DNA from: Zeus faber
Lineage: Eukaryota; Chordata; Actinopteri; Zeiformes; Zeidae
Assembly (NCBI GenBank): GCA_960531495.1
Contig: OY482859.1
Coordinates: 11,842,185-11,906,184, forward strand
Length of the DNA stretch: 64,000 nt
Reading direction: 5' to 3'
Position numbers and translations under genes: made by a program. A model generated the notes under the pieces. It saw only the letters and a program-made list of their open reading frames with translations, made no database searches and was not told the origin of the DNA. Of this stretch, positions 46,149 to 56,403 are shown piece after piece; within the stretch, counting starts at the first letter, position 1; each line of letters begins with the position of its first letter.

Positions 46149-47555
46149 GTGCCAATGCAACAGTTGTCAACATGAGGCACAGTCCAAATAAAATGCATAG
46201 ATACCCACAGAGGAATACACTTACTCACACAACCATACAAATAATCCAATACACACACAGTGACAACATCATTTTAACATGATGTACTGTCTGCATAGAG
46301 TGGCCGATCTAGTCCACTGACTAGATTGTCTCAGCCGTTCAAACCATCAACCTTCTGGCCCCCGATCCCCAACACATACACACACTCACCAGGATTTAGC
46401 TTTGCATCAAACCAGTTTTTTCTTCATACTTGATACACTTGGTGTCGACTAGGGCAGCAGGAATGAAATTCGAATAGACTTCAAATTTTTAAAGCAAATC
46501 ACTATTCGAATGCTGAGATTGCCATTTGATTGTGGATTATAATTTTTTTTTTTTTATATATATAAATAAATAATTGATTATAAATTTTTTGGCTAACATG
46601 AGTGAATCAATCCACATGTGATGAGCGATAAAGTTCAATATCCAGTTTGTTGCACAGTGAACGCACGTTCAAGAGAAATATTCCGGTAACTGCGCGGCGT
46701 CCGTGTCGGCGGAGTCTCAGAGCGCACCGGTTAGCCTCCCTCTCCTCCAGCGTTTCACTGTGTGTACAAGGGAGAGTGCGTCTTGTCCTCCAGTGCAGAG
46801 GTTCCCAACCACCAGCTCGCGGACCGTGACGGGCTGCCGCTGCTCCACAGCGGAGCAGCAGCAGGAAACGGAGTAAATTAAATACATCTAGAGTTTTTAT
46901 TAGCTTTGTTTGGCGAAAAGATTGCTCTGATCGGAGCTGCGGAACCCTAATAAATAATAATAATAATAAAGCATACAAATTTTTATGTGATTATAGATGA
47001 ATATCTGCAGCCCTAGTGTCGACACACTATTCATACAGCTATTCAGCTATTTAAATACGCATAACCCTTTGTCTATTTACTTCACAACCTGCTTACACAA
47101 GACCTTGTGATAAGATGAGTTTACTTTTGAGGTGGTTCAACTTTAATCACAGGCTTTTCATTTGCTTACCGCACATCATCCCTGCCGTTCAACAACACCA
47201 ACATGTCCTATTTATAATTAATGCATCATTTAAATGCCACTTCTCACCAGATCTCTGTGGGTGATTGGGAGGATAGTGAGGGGCTCGTCGGGCCCTGTGG
47301 GGCTGCCAGGATCCTGGCTGTGGTTTCTGGGTGGAAGAGGCGGGGGCTTTTCGTCCATCTTGCGGACCTGACGCTCGCCTTTGCCAGCTGCGCCGGCGCT
47401 CAGCTTGCGGACCGGGTTGGTGAGCCACTTCTTCAGGGTGCTCACTGAGCGTCTGGAGCCCGGGGAGCTCGGGGCAGAGCTGCCTGATGCCTGTGGCGGG
47501 AGAGAAGCCACAGAGGTGGAGATGCTGCCCTCACTGCCCGCAGCCGAGTACGAAT
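33041..47555 (-). CDS. arhgef25: arhgef25 (p63RhoGEF/GEFT): RhoA GEF, 14 exons, N-terminus not found
   Basis: This is a cytosolic/plasma-membrane guanine nucleotide exchange factor that loads RhoA with GTP when Gq/11 binds it. Fourteen GT-AG exons join in frame to 609 codons plus stop. In order: a Ser/Pro linker beginning [12 protein letters not shown] (as in human ARHGEF25 [12 protein letters not shown]) and containing [14 protein letters not shown]; the DH domain from [14 protein letters not shown] through [17 protein letters not shown] to [12 protein letters not shown]; the PH domain [12 protein letters not shown] to [12 protein letters not shown]; the helix extension [16 protein letters not shown] that docks on active Gq in this family; and a tail ending [10 protein letters not shown] (human ends LAKLDEDEL). 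Trio and Kalirin share the DH-PH but not this head and tail. The palmitoylated Cys-rich N-terminal exon known in the family was not located. slc26a10 lies downstream as in mammals. Confidence 0.93.
34829..35058 (-). CDS. arhgef25: arhgef25 exon (Gq-docking extension and tail)
   Basis: Acceptor gtctctcag (a second AG eight bases later would break frame), donor CAGGAG|gtaaaa. Codes [18 protein letters not shown], then a Ser/Pro/Gln-rich tail with [18 protein letters not shown]. Confidence 0.92.
35262..35286. repeat. (TGTC)n microsatellite
   Basis: Six tetranucleotide units in an arhgef25 intron. Confidence 0.9.
35364..35544 (-). CDS. arhgef25: arhgef25 exon (PH domain and C-terminal helix)
   Basis: Acceptor cgttccag, donor CAATG|gtgagt. 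Codes [36 protein letters not shown] and FLN. The closing helix forms the Gq contact surface in the mammalian protein. Confidence 0.94.
35809..36000 (-). CDS. arhgef25: arhgef25 exon (PH domain)
   Basis: Acceptor cgccccag, donor ATTAAG|gtgagg; 64 codons. Codes [34 protein letters not shown] and GYTFKNSIK. Confidence 0.95.
36129..36206 (-). CDS. arhgef25: arhgef25 exon (DH end)
   Basis: Acceptor cggaaacag, donor TTTGAG|gtaatg; 26 codons. Codes [18 protein letters not shown] and VGRLQGFE. Confidence 0.95.
36328..36378 (-). CDS. arhgef25: arhgef25 exon (DH)
   Basis: Acceptor ttgaacag, donor TTGGAG|gtgggt; 17 codons [17 protein letters not shown]. Confidence 0.94.
37008..37100 (-). CDS. arhgef25: arhgef25 exon (DH CR3)
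   Basis: Acceptor gttgtcag, donor CTCAAG|gtgaaa; 31 codons. Codes [18 protein letters not shown] and [13 protein letters not shown], the most conserved DH helix. Confidence 0.95.
38220..38309 (-). CDS. arhgef25: arhgef25 exon (DH)
   Basis: Acceptor tgtcatacag, donor TTTGAG|gtgagc; 30 codons. Codes [18 protein letters not shown] and [12 protein letters not shown]. Confidence 0.94.
38871..38954. repeat. (TG)n microsatellite with (TGCG) core
   Basis: TG tract interrupted by seven CG-containing units, in an arhgef25 intron. Confidence 0.92.
39224..39284. repeat. (CT)n microsatellite
   Basis: CT dinucleotide tract in the arhgef25 intron below exon 39713-39782. Confidence 0.93.
39635..39700. repeat. 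(GT)n microsatellite beside a splice donor
   Basis: GT tract with one AT interruption. Its edge is 12 bp from the arhgef25 exon at 39713; in the sense strand it reads (CA)n just inside the downstream intron. Confidence 0.95.
39713..39782 (-). CDS. arhgef25: arhgef25 70-bp exon flanked by complementary repeats (DH)
   Basis: Acceptor ctcattgtag, donor AACAT|gtaagt. Codes [18 protein letters not shown] and LFIKH. In the sense strand a (TG)n tract ends 20 nt before the acceptor's AG, and a (CA)n tract begins 12 nt after the exon end. Skipping would shift frame inside the DH domain. Confidence 0.94.
39805..39896. repeat. (CA)n microsatellite beside a splice acceptor
   Basis: About 46 CA units. 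In the sense strand it reads (TG)n and ends 20 nt before the acceptor AG of exon 39713-39782. Confidence 0.95.
40097..40200 (-). CDS. arhgef25: arhgef25 exon (DH)
   Basis: Acceptor cgtcgtag, donor AAAGA|gtaagt. Codes [18 protein letters not shown] and [14 protein letters not shown]. Confidence 0.94.
40495..40561 (-). CDS. arhgef25: arhgef25 exon (DH domain start)
   Basis: Acceptor atcatgcag, donor GTCGAG|gtaaat. Codes [18 protein letters not shown] and LIVE, the first conserved DH helix with the catalytic-side ETE. Confidence 0.94.
41150..41274 (-). CDS. arhgef25: arhgef25 exon (acidic linker before DH)
   Basis: Acceptor ccttctgcag, donor AGCAT|gtacgt. Codes [18 protein letters not shown] and [12 protein letters not shown], matching the human segment before ALERSMYVL. 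Confidence 0.92.
41690..41940 (-). mobile_element. tRNA-derived SINE-like element
   Basis: Read on the minus strand, it begins 'ggcttgggaggtagagcggg' (A-box-like) and has a B box GGTTCGGTTCC (plus-strand 41882-41892). The body contains 'ttgctcaaggacacttcagc' (plus strand) and an 'aaagcgcttt' tail, all common in teleost SINEs. It lies in the arhgef25 intron between exons 45960 and 41274. Confidence 0.6.
42533..42618. repeat. (CA)n microsatellite
   Basis: About 40 CA units in an arhgef25 intron. Confidence 0.95.
43653..43716. repeat. (CT)n microsatellite
   Basis: About 32 uninterrupted CT units in an arhgef25 intron. Confidence 0.95.
45091..45219. repeat. 10-bp minisatellite (gtatatagtg)n
   Basis: About thirteen copies of a gtatatagtg-type unit with minor changes, inside the MITE. 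Confidence 0.9.
45274..45332. repeat. Long near-perfect palindrome
   Basis: Arms of 28 bp (cagctctcc..ccagtctgtattgtacg and its reverse complement) with one mismatch and a 3-bp loop, inside the MITE. Confidence 0.88.
45455..45800 (+). mobile_element. tRNA-derived SINE-like element
   Basis: The plus-strand head 'tggttgcacagtgcattg' and B box GGTTTGATTCC at 45515-45525 are followed by 'ccccgtgctcacatgggg' and 'aaaacatgccc', the usual body of a widespread fish SINE family. Confidence 0.6.
45960..46070 (-). CDS. arhgef25: arhgef25 exon, 37 codons, phase 0-0
   Basis: Acceptor ctttgcttcag, donor CGCAG|gtcagt. Codes [18 protein letters not shown] and [17 protein letters not shown]. Length is a multiple of three, so skipping would keep frame. 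A (TG)n tract in the sense strand ends 9 nt before the acceptor's AG. Confidence 0.87.
46082..46135. repeat. (CA)n microsatellite beside a splice acceptor
   Basis: In the sense strand this is a (TG)27 tract ending 9 nt before the acceptor AG of the arhgef25 exon 45960-46070. Confidence 0.94.
46450..47015. mobile_element. hAT-type MITE with 8-bp target duplication
   Basis: The element starts TAGGGCaGCAG and ends CTGCaGCCCTA, an imperfect inverted pair. It is flanked on both sides by the identical 8-mer gtgtcgac (46442-46449 and 47016-47023), the duplication length expected for hAT transposases. It has no transposase frame and sits in the arhgef25 intron between 47248 and 46070. Confidence 0.78.
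47248..47555 (-). CDS. arhgef25: arhgef25 first visible exon (linker)
   Basis: Acceptor ctctctctccag with a long CT tract; donor GATCTG|gtgaga. Codes [41 protein letters not shown] (a proline-rich SH3-type ligand) and [10 protein letters not shown]. It begins two bases into an Asp codon, so an upstream exon must end with one base. Confidence 0.92.
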
Positions 47556-47773
47556 CTGGAGAGAGAGGGAAACAGAGAGAGGGAGAGAGCGAGACGGAGA
47601 GAGGGGCATACAATTATTGTTGACTCATTGCCACCAATTATATCATTCTCCATCTGTGAAAATGAGCGGATTGTACGGTATGTGTCACAACGCATGAGTT
47701 ATCGAGCCCATGCATCAAAACATTTCTACTGCCTTCCATATCGGGGTCTATAATCTAATGAATTGTGTTTATT

Positions 47774-47829
<56 letters not shown>
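47774..47829. repeat. (GATA)/(GA)n microsatellite
   Basis: Three GATA units then a GA tract, upstream (sense) of the first visible arhgef25 exon. Confidence 0.93.
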
Positions 47830-47830
<1 letters not shown>

Positions 47831-49263
47831 TTGTGTCATTGTGTGGGGGGATGGTAATCCTGAGCTGTTCATCTAGTAAGACTATGAGGAAAGGCAAAGA
47901 TCACGGTATACCCAACTGTCCCCATCCAGACTTGCACAGCCAATCAATGAATCACTCAATCTACAGGAAAGGCCTAACAGTGCAAGCAGACACATTTCCA
48001 TTTCACTTGGAACAAGAGGAAGCCCACAGTTTAGCCTCTAGTCTGTGAGGAGATGGGGGCACGCCACGGAGAAGGGATGGAGGCGTTGAGGGACGGGCTG
48101 CACCGACAGGGGAGGAGAAGCAGGGGGAAATCAAAACAAAGACAGGGCATATAAATAGGTTTCCTCCTCAAACGCAGCTGTGCTGGGCTGTTAGTTGAAC
48201 CATAAAAGACACACTGTTCTGTTTAGAGTTATTCCAACCAGACCCGATCATTTTAATATACGAGCCGTGCATCCAATCATATGATCAGCAGACACGCTGG
48301 GGCAAATCAAAGAGCGCAGGTCAGGCTGGCCAACTTTTCCCGTCATGTGACCGCCAGTCCCTTGAAAATATCCACAACAAATTGGACAACTGCTTCTGCA
48401 CAGTGATGTCACATGGACACGGGAAGTTAGTGGGGGGCCTAACTGTGACAGGAAGTACACTTTAATTCTGGCCTGCAGTTTGTTTTTTGTTTTTTTCGGT
48501 CTTGTCCTCCCTTCCCTCCCTCCTCCTCAAACCCTTCCTCCTGGCCTTTCTTCTGCCTTCCCCGGTCCCCAAGATAGTACTTCCTCCAAGATGTGCGGCG
48601 GGGGTCTTTTTTATCTCTTGTGTATGGACACAATTTATGCCTCCATCTCATCCATCTACCCGCCATGGGCCTGACATCTGACCCTTAGCCACCACTCTCG
48701 ACAGATGGGGAAATGCTTCTCCTGCTTGGGTTTACCCCCACTGCGCCTCGTCGTTAAAATATGACAGCCATGTCGCACTAATTCCAGGCCTACCTGCTGT
48801 GTGTTTATGGGCGAGAGGAGGAGCCATGCGGGAAAATGGGACGCTTACTATTTTTGTTGCTATGAACTTCATGAGAGGACAAATTGAATGTGATGTCAAC
48901 GTGTTCTTTACACGAGACCTTGGGAGATCTTGACTCAACATAAAGGCTTTGACTGTGCAGCATAATAAAGCCATGTTCGCACAGTGTGGCCCCGGAGGCA
49001 GAGCCAGTGTAGATCTGCATGCCCCCTCAATGCTCACGTGCAAAGAGCTTGATCTACATATCAACCGAACTCAATTAGTTTCGATCATAAGCACAAAAGG
49101 ATCCAGTATTCCAATCTATAAGAGCATGCTCAGTCAAAATGACCCCACCCAAGCCCTGTAAAACCCTAGTCACGGCACTTGGGACTGACTGAGAACAAAC
49201 AACACGTATTGAACTCACCCTGTCCTGACACACATGTTTGACATTTATGACGCCATAGACTAA

Positions 49264-49320
49264 GGATACTCGATGAGTATCCTCGCCGCTAATTCAAGAG
49301 AGGCCTCCGCAGGCCTCTCT
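49264..49320. repeat. Two adjacent perfect hairpins
   Basis: ggatactc-gat-gagtatcc (49264-49282) and agagaggcct-ccgc-aggcctctct (49297-49320), 14 bp apart. Confidence 0.88.
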
Positions 49321-49352
49321 CACTGCGTGAACGTCTTCGTAAACAGAAACCA

Positions 49353-49390
49353 CGGCGCCTGATGCCATGTCAAACGCCCGGCTGAACCCC
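49353..49390. repeat. 38-bp dispersed repeat, copy 1
   Basis: Matches 52451-52488 at 35 of 38 positions in the same orientation; shared core 'gccatgtcaaacgccc'. Confidence 0.85.
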
Positions 49391-49604
49391 CCACCTCACT
49401 CTGGTATGTACGGTTTTTTACTACTCTTACTAGCATTGTGCATGCTGCGCTCCCAGGTTGAGCAATTTCCCATTGCATGCTGCTCTCGGTTAAAGCGCAT
49501 AAAGAGGAGGTACCAAATCCCCGGGGTCACCAAAAGAAAGTTGGATCAAAAACTGGGTAGTAGGCAAAAGAGACAAGTCAAAAAAGTGCTGAGTGAACTG
49601 GATT

Positions 49605-49816
49605 CAGTTCAAGCTGTGCCGGCGTTTATGAAATGTCTTGGATGTAAAAGACGATGGCATATCGAAAGCCTTCCAAAGCCTTAATATTTATGGACTTGTA
49701 AAGAGCCTGGGCGGGAGACAAAGACAGAAGACAAAAAGAAAGAAAACAGTTCAAGTAATGGCTCATCTTTGCAAAATAAAATGTCTTGATGCAAAGGATG
49801 AAGGCAAATCAAAGGC
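49605..49816. repeat. Diverged tandem duplication, about 147-bp period
   Basis: Segments 49605-49670 and 49748-49816 share 'cagttcaag' and 'aaatgtcttg(g)atg.aaa.ga', diverged but in order. Confidence 0.6.
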
Positions 49817-52450
49817 GGTTATATTCACAGCGAACCTATATTTTTGCCGTGAGTCAGCCTCCGCTGGCCACTGCTAGAGGAAGGTGATGCTGAATTAACC
49901 AAACTGATGTGATGTGCGGAACCGCAAACTGACTTCTCCCCGACCTTAACAAGGGCCAGGCCCGGACACAGGGCCGGGGGTTTGTGTTTCCCTGGCATCC
50001 TCTACTCAGGTGCAGCTAGGTTGGGTTTCAGGGGTTAAGGTTCAAAGACGCAGCCAGTAACACGGTTCCTAACCAGCTCCAGACCGCAGCCGATAGTTAA
50101 TCACAGCATGGAGGGGTGTGACTCGAGTCCTCTGCGTGATGAGGGGCAGCCGGCACAAGCCGATGCGAAAAGGCTGTGGCAAAAAGCAGAATTTAATTCT
50201 GTCCGATGGAAGAATTCATGATTTACCCAGTGTTTTACCAACCTGTATTGGTAATCTACCAAGTGTCGTACCATACAGTACATACAGTATAACCCTAAAT
50301 CGAACAACCTGCACCAAATTTATACTCATACAACAACAATTATGGGTTTGTCCTCAGTTGAAAACCATCCAGGATGCCGTCTTTGTGTTGTTACTGTAAT
50401 CTGTATTGTAAAACCTTATTGCCTGAGCTGTTTTTTACCCTTCGGGTTAGTAAATCTTACACCACAAAGGGAGCCGGTGCTTCCTCCCTCCTCAAGTGGA
50501 CCGGCACAAGCTGTTACCATTCTACACTTACACATTGCATATTACAAGTTAACAAAAAAAAAAATCTATTCCCTGTTGAAATTCCCCCATTCTCCCATAG
50601 TACCCGGTGCTATTCATCTTTATAATGGCGTTCCTAAGAAAAGATTACGCAAGCTGATTTCATTAATGCAAGCTGACCATTGTTTATGGGCTGGCAATAA
50701 TTAACAGTTGAACGAAACAGAGCAACGGCATCGCATTAGGCCGGTCTGATCTGCGCTGATCACTTAATGCTGGGCTTTCACCAAACGCCCCCACACTGTC
50801 TGGAATACTGTCTGAATGGCTCGCACAAAACTGTCCCAGCTGTGCAATGTGGCCTTTGACCTGGTAATCTGTATGTGAATCCCTGCAACATAATACAACC
50901 ATATTTTTCACTTGATCCAGTCCATGCTCATGTTCATCCTATTGTCAATTGCCAACCTTTCGGGAAGGCAATTCAGAGGTCAAATATAATATTAAAACAA
51001 AGGGAGAATAATTTGTTCGTTGGCTTAAGAGAAAAACCCAGGAGTACATCCCTTCATAAAACGCATTGTATTTACTGTGAATATTATATTTTCTGAAAAG
51101 CAAAAGGGCACGGCGTTTTGAAAGGAAGTAAAAGTGAGTCTAATTCTGTCCACTTTTGGCCCAGTCAGCCTCATCACATGGGAAAACATCTGATGCGCTC
51201 CTCTCGTGGTCATTCTCAAAGATTTGCTTCAGATGTGATTGAATCAAAGTGCATTTCTTTCCCATTCATGTTTTAAGGAGCTGGTCCGAATGCAGCTCAA
51301 CCGTCATAATGGAAACTTTACCCACGGAAAAAAAGATAAAGGAAACTAATGCAGGAAAATGCATCTTTCTCAAGTGGGCACAGCTTGCGCTTTGTTTGAT
51401 GTGAGTGGATGTGCTGTAAGTGTTATGACCCCTGAGGAAGTTTGCTCCATTTTCCCCTTATTGATCAGTTGATAAGTGAGTGCTGCTGAGCCAACGGATC
51501 TGGCTCAAAGTGCTGTCTGTAATGGAGCAAACCCCTTCACAGCTGCTCCGCACTCCCAGCTCTCTCTCTCTCTTTCTCAATCCTCAGGCCTCCCGGGACC
51601 AAAGGCAATTTAGGCTTCGCTGGATTTGGCACAGACACATACCAACACACAGGTACACAACAAGCATAACACACGGCACGCCCATACATTGCTGTAGAAA
51701 CGTTAGCACATCGACTGCACACAAATAAGGAAACATACCCACGCAGGCAGAGGCAAACATAAACACGCACATGTTTACTATCTTAGGCAGTATTTTCGGG
51801 GGCTGATGCAGACGCTGTGTCGATGTTTTTGTAGAGGGCCAAGAGGATCCGGGAGAGGGGTAAGGCCATAGAAGCCCATTTAAAAAGCCGACTTGACTGC
51901 ACCCTCGATTCTGCCTGTGATCGCGGTTGTTTGGTTTTTATCAATCATACAAAGATGTTATGTTATTGTTACTAACATATTTGTCCACTGCATGACCATG
52001 AAAAAGCGACTTGATTCAGGGCAACAAAATGCAAATGCGTAGTAACTGATTTTCTTAGCGAAACCTTCAAAGGCCATGGCTACAATATTTTTCCCAAATT
52101 TTACTAAATAGGTTGACTTTGGATGACTTTTGATCTTTTGGTAGCATGGGGAAATGTTCAGTAAGGTAAGGGGTTTTGAGCCGCTTTGCATCCAATTTTA
52201 AAAATTGACGACACTGCATATGCCAGAGGGCACTCATATTTATTATACTTAATGTCAGAACACCAGAAAAGTAAATTCAACTTCGGTTCGCTTGACTGGG
52301 ACTGCTCAGATTTTCCACCCCTCTTCTGGTCAGGAACACCCCCCTCCTCGGAAAGCATCTATATTGATCGTACCCCTGTGATTACGGCTTCCTGCCTCGT
52401 CTGGTCTTTCACAACACCATGCAGATCATATTCAGACTGCCGGTCATCCC

Positions 52451-52488
52451 CGGCGCCTGTTGCCATGTCAAACGCCCAGCTGAGCCCC
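52451..52488. repeat. 38-bp dispersed repeat, copy 2
   Basis: Second copy of the element at 49353-49390, 3.1 kb away; similarity ends at both edges. Confidence 0.85.
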
Positions 52489-52857
52489 AAACGCCCGTGG
52501 AGCCGCCAACTCACAGCCGTCACCTCAGAGAACACGCCCACAGAGCGTGTTCACCGACACACCCGCTCACTGCAAATTTCACCTCCCCCGTATCACCTCT
52601 AAACCTCTTCACAACTCTCTATGATTTGAAGCGTCAGCAAATGTGCCACGGACATCTGCAGTGACGGAGAACCGAATCATAGAACCTAGGTCATGATACT
52701 GCATCCCTTGTCTTTGCATTTGTTATTTTAACATCTTATTGGTCCCCACGGGGACATTCAAGTGTTACAGCAGCAGACGATTGGGCAGGTAGATTGCTTA
52801 TAAGAAATCCCTCTTGGCTGTCCTCCCTCTTCCCCTCTTCTTCAAACAGCACTGTTC

Positions 52858-52960
52858 CACCTCCTCCTCCTCCTGCCCCTCCTCCTCCTCCTCCTCCTCC
52901 TCCTCCTCCTCCTCCTCCTCCCCCTCCTCCTCCTCCTCCTCCTCCTCCTCCTCCTCCTAC
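52858..52960. repeat. (CTC)n microsatellite
   Basis: About 34 CTC units with two CCC interruptions. Confidence 0.95.
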
Positions 52961-54549
52961 TCTTTGGCCCGTCAGCTTTCCTCTCTAGTTTCCCCGCACT
53001 GCGATACACACTCGGAGCCAAAACTGAGCAATTGTGCCTTTCTTGGCTCGGACTCTGCAGAAAACAGCAACGCTCTGACATACAGAACCAAAACATGGAC
53101 GCCAGCACAGGAAGTGGACGAGATCGCTCCGGACACACTCTTTTACCGTTCAGAATTTCCTCTAGAAGCACAATAAATAATCTTTCCACATTGCGGCTTA
53201 TAGTGTTAATACAGGCGTGGCTCAGAGTCAGTCAGTCAGGATATTTAAATGCTGCTCCCACAACCCTTACGCCAGCAGCTCCTGGCTGATTGCACAAATG
53301 TTTTATTACTATTCGACATGGATCATTACTTAACCTCATTACCATCATATCTCATCACCGTATCTTTATAAGGAAAACGCGGACGGTTTAGGAATCTCAC
53401 GAATTGTTCAGAATTGGGGGGGGGGTGAAGGGAAGTAGAGTTCACCTGCCACCTCCCGTTAAAGTCTGACGATGAATAAAACACCACCACTTACTCAGTT
53501 GTTCCATCTACACCCAAGCAAGCTCCAGCTAAAAGGCGTAGTTCGGTTCTCCTCCCCCACCTCCGAAGTTCCAACCAATCCCCGAGAACGGAGCCAAGTA
53601 CATTTTCTGCAGAGACCACCCTCTGCAATCAGTATCGAGTCCCGTCGCTACAGCGTGATAAAAAAAATAAAAAAATAAAAATAGAATAAACCCTCTACTT
53701 CACTCAACATTCCAGAAGGATCCCAACTGCAGTTTGGTCAGTTATTTGTTCTGGTTCAGGGGTTTAAAAATAATCTCCAGTCTGCAATAATCGGACTAAA
53801 TCTGCGGTAAAAGAGGCTGAAGTAGTGGATCCAAGAGCAGGTTGAGAACAGATACCGGCCCATTCGATGACCTCCTGTTTTCCTTCTTAATCCTAAAGTT
53901 TTAACGCAATGAGAAGATATGTAGGAAAGAAGTGGCAAACCGCAGATCTCTCTGCAAAATTGTCCCGAGTATTAAAGCTAAATTCCTCTGGCATATTTTC
54001 CTCTTTCCTATGCTCCTGCTAACAATGCAATTAGAATTAGTCGAACAGCAGAACAGCACAGCAAGGCTTCCACCAGGAGATAACACTGAATCACGATTAT
54101 ATACTTCAATATATATACAATCAATATTTGTTTGATTGAATAAACAACCCAATCTTATTCAATAGCAATGGGTCCAGGCCGAACTGTGGGAGTTAATAAA
54201 TGGTGGTGAGTGTCTGTTAGAGGGTCAGGGTCTGTAAGAGGCGTTATGGGGTGAGGGAGAGATCTATTCATGGCAAAGTCAAAATAGAGCAGCGGGCAAC
54301 AAAGCGGAGGTGGGTAATGACGCGGAACCTCTGGAGCTTCTTAAATGCACTAAATACACCCATTGTTGTTCACAAACAATTATTTGCGTGTGTGTGTGTG
54401 TGTGTGTGTAGGTGCCTGTGTGTGTAATCAGAGATTCTGGGAGCACCTTGCAGGCACGCAGTCAGATAGGCGAACATTATTTCCTGTGCTGCATTTTCTG
54501 ACCTACTTTACATAACAAAAAATGCATTTTCTATATTAATCTCCCCCCA

Positions 54550-54550
<1 letters not shown>

Positions 54551-54611
<61 letters not shown>
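54551..54611. repeat. (CA)n microsatellite
   Basis: About 30 CA units. A shorter (TG)n lies at 54390-54412. Confidence 0.94.
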
Positions 54612-54613
<2 letters not shown>

Positions 54614-55450
54614 TTACACACCTACAGCAACAATGGCAAGCGAAATTAAGTGAGGTAAACATACTCAATCAATGCAAAAACCCCAACATAGTGTCAACAT
54701 GGGATCTCTGGAACGTCTATCAACCTCTTTCATATTTGTCGTATTGGGTGGAAAGCATCAAAGGTAAGTTAGACGGAGAAACGGGCGCGAATTGACGACG
54801 CTGGCAATAATCCTATCGTCCATGGACCGTTTGCGACCGTGAGTGGGTCACTTCTCCTGATGAGGTTTTACGAAAGAGCACAATCAAAATGATGCACTGA
54901 TGCAAAACCACGAGAGCGGCGGCGGCCCAAATGGGTCAACGTGAGCACGGCACGGGAGATGCATTTCAAGCGTCTAATGGGGAACATTCGTTTTTTTCTG
55001 TCCGACATCGATATCAATGCACCCATCTGGGTAGCCTCGCTGTCAGGCAGTCCTCCAATTTTCCAGGCAATATTTCTCCCACTTGCTCCAAAAAATACAT
55101 CAGTATACATCAACATAAGTGGTCTGTGGAGATGTAACCGGCAATTCTGGTTTCTGTTCCACCGCCGTGGGTGTCTGGCGATGTGAGACCAAGACCGCAT
55201 TGGTGCTCAGCCAGACTGGGGACTGGAAACTTAAAGCATCGCATTCCACTGCAGCTCGCCGCGGCCGCCCACACTGAGTTCCTGGCACATTGTACCTGGA
55301 TTTAGCCTCATACAATCACACCTTTCCACGGAGACGGACGGCGGGGGATCCGGGCTCCGTTCTGGGCTGTAATGACTAAGGCTAATGGGATCAACTGGAG
55401 GGCGATGGAGGGGAAAGTCATCTCTTCCATAGATATCATTTATTTCTCTC

Positions 55451-55455
<5 letters not shown>

Positions 55456-55503
<48 letters not shown>
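55456..55503. repeat. (TG)n microsatellite
   Basis: About 23 TG units. Confidence 0.93.
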
Positions 55504-55504
<1 letters not shown>

Positions 55505-56209
55505 TGTATGTGTATAAGTACATACTTGCTCCTCTGTTTGTATGTTTGAGAGCTAAGTGTGTGAGTCTTAATTGTCTCCTTACAGTACTTGGAATAAACA
55601 AACAAAATGAGTCGCTATTAGAATAGTGACTAAGACATACACATACATATTTACATAATTATTGTAAACCCCTGTATCCTTGAACCGATCTTTTGATTCC
55701 TTCCTTCCAGCTACATCTGTTTGTTACGAGACAATAGCGGCAGCAAAGCACAAAATAATATTTCTATTGTTCATTGTCAAATGCCAATTAAAGACTACAT
55801 GTCTCCCGGGGCCCGCCAGGCCTACAGCTACAGCTACAGTTACAAATATTGTTATGGGATGTTCAGTTGTTTATTTCTGACTCATTTTGATATATGGATT
55901 TTATGTTTAACTATCATACTAACAGTAACTAACAGAGGATGTAGTTGATATAAACCACTTGAATTCCTTCAGGGACCCTTTTCATGTGTATCTTTTCTTG
56001 TTTTGGTCAACTGAACATCACTAGCCATTCCAACCCCCGGGCTGCATACTATGCAGTCAATATAAAAAGTCTTTCATGAAAAGGCTTAAATCGGACCCAG
56101 AATTTTGCATGACCTCTGGCCTTTGTCCAGGTGGTTCTTTCCCCCTGCGGTGATGATGCCGGGATACAGAAACTACTCTGTACCAAGCACGCTGAAGAAA
56201 CAGCGCCCA

Positions 56210-56211
<2 letters not shown>

Positions 56212-56253
<42 letters not shown>

Positions 56254-56270
56254 GTGTGTGTGTGTGTGCT
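56212..56270. repeat. (TG)n microsatellite
   Basis: TG tract with one CG unit. It is complementary to the (CA)n at 56404, 135 bp away. Confidence 0.93.
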
Positions 56271-56402
56271 TGTGCAAGCGCGCGTGTGGGTGTGTTTCTG
56301 CCCTGATAATCATGGTGATGATCAGCAATACCCCTCTAGCCTCCTCAACAGCAGGCAGTTGGCATGCTACCTGCTGTACATGTGCACGTGCATGGGCACA
56401 TG

Positions 56403-56403
<1 letters not shown>

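Noticed and set aside
33041..47555. Assignment to Trio or Kalirin
   Set aside because: The DH-PH resembles both, but the [12 protein letters not shown] head, the [16 protein letters not shown] tail, the LDEDDL end and the slc26a10 neighbour all point to ARHGEF25.
52842..53189. Arg-rich minus-strand frame
   Set aside because: The arginines come from the (CTC)n microsatellite.
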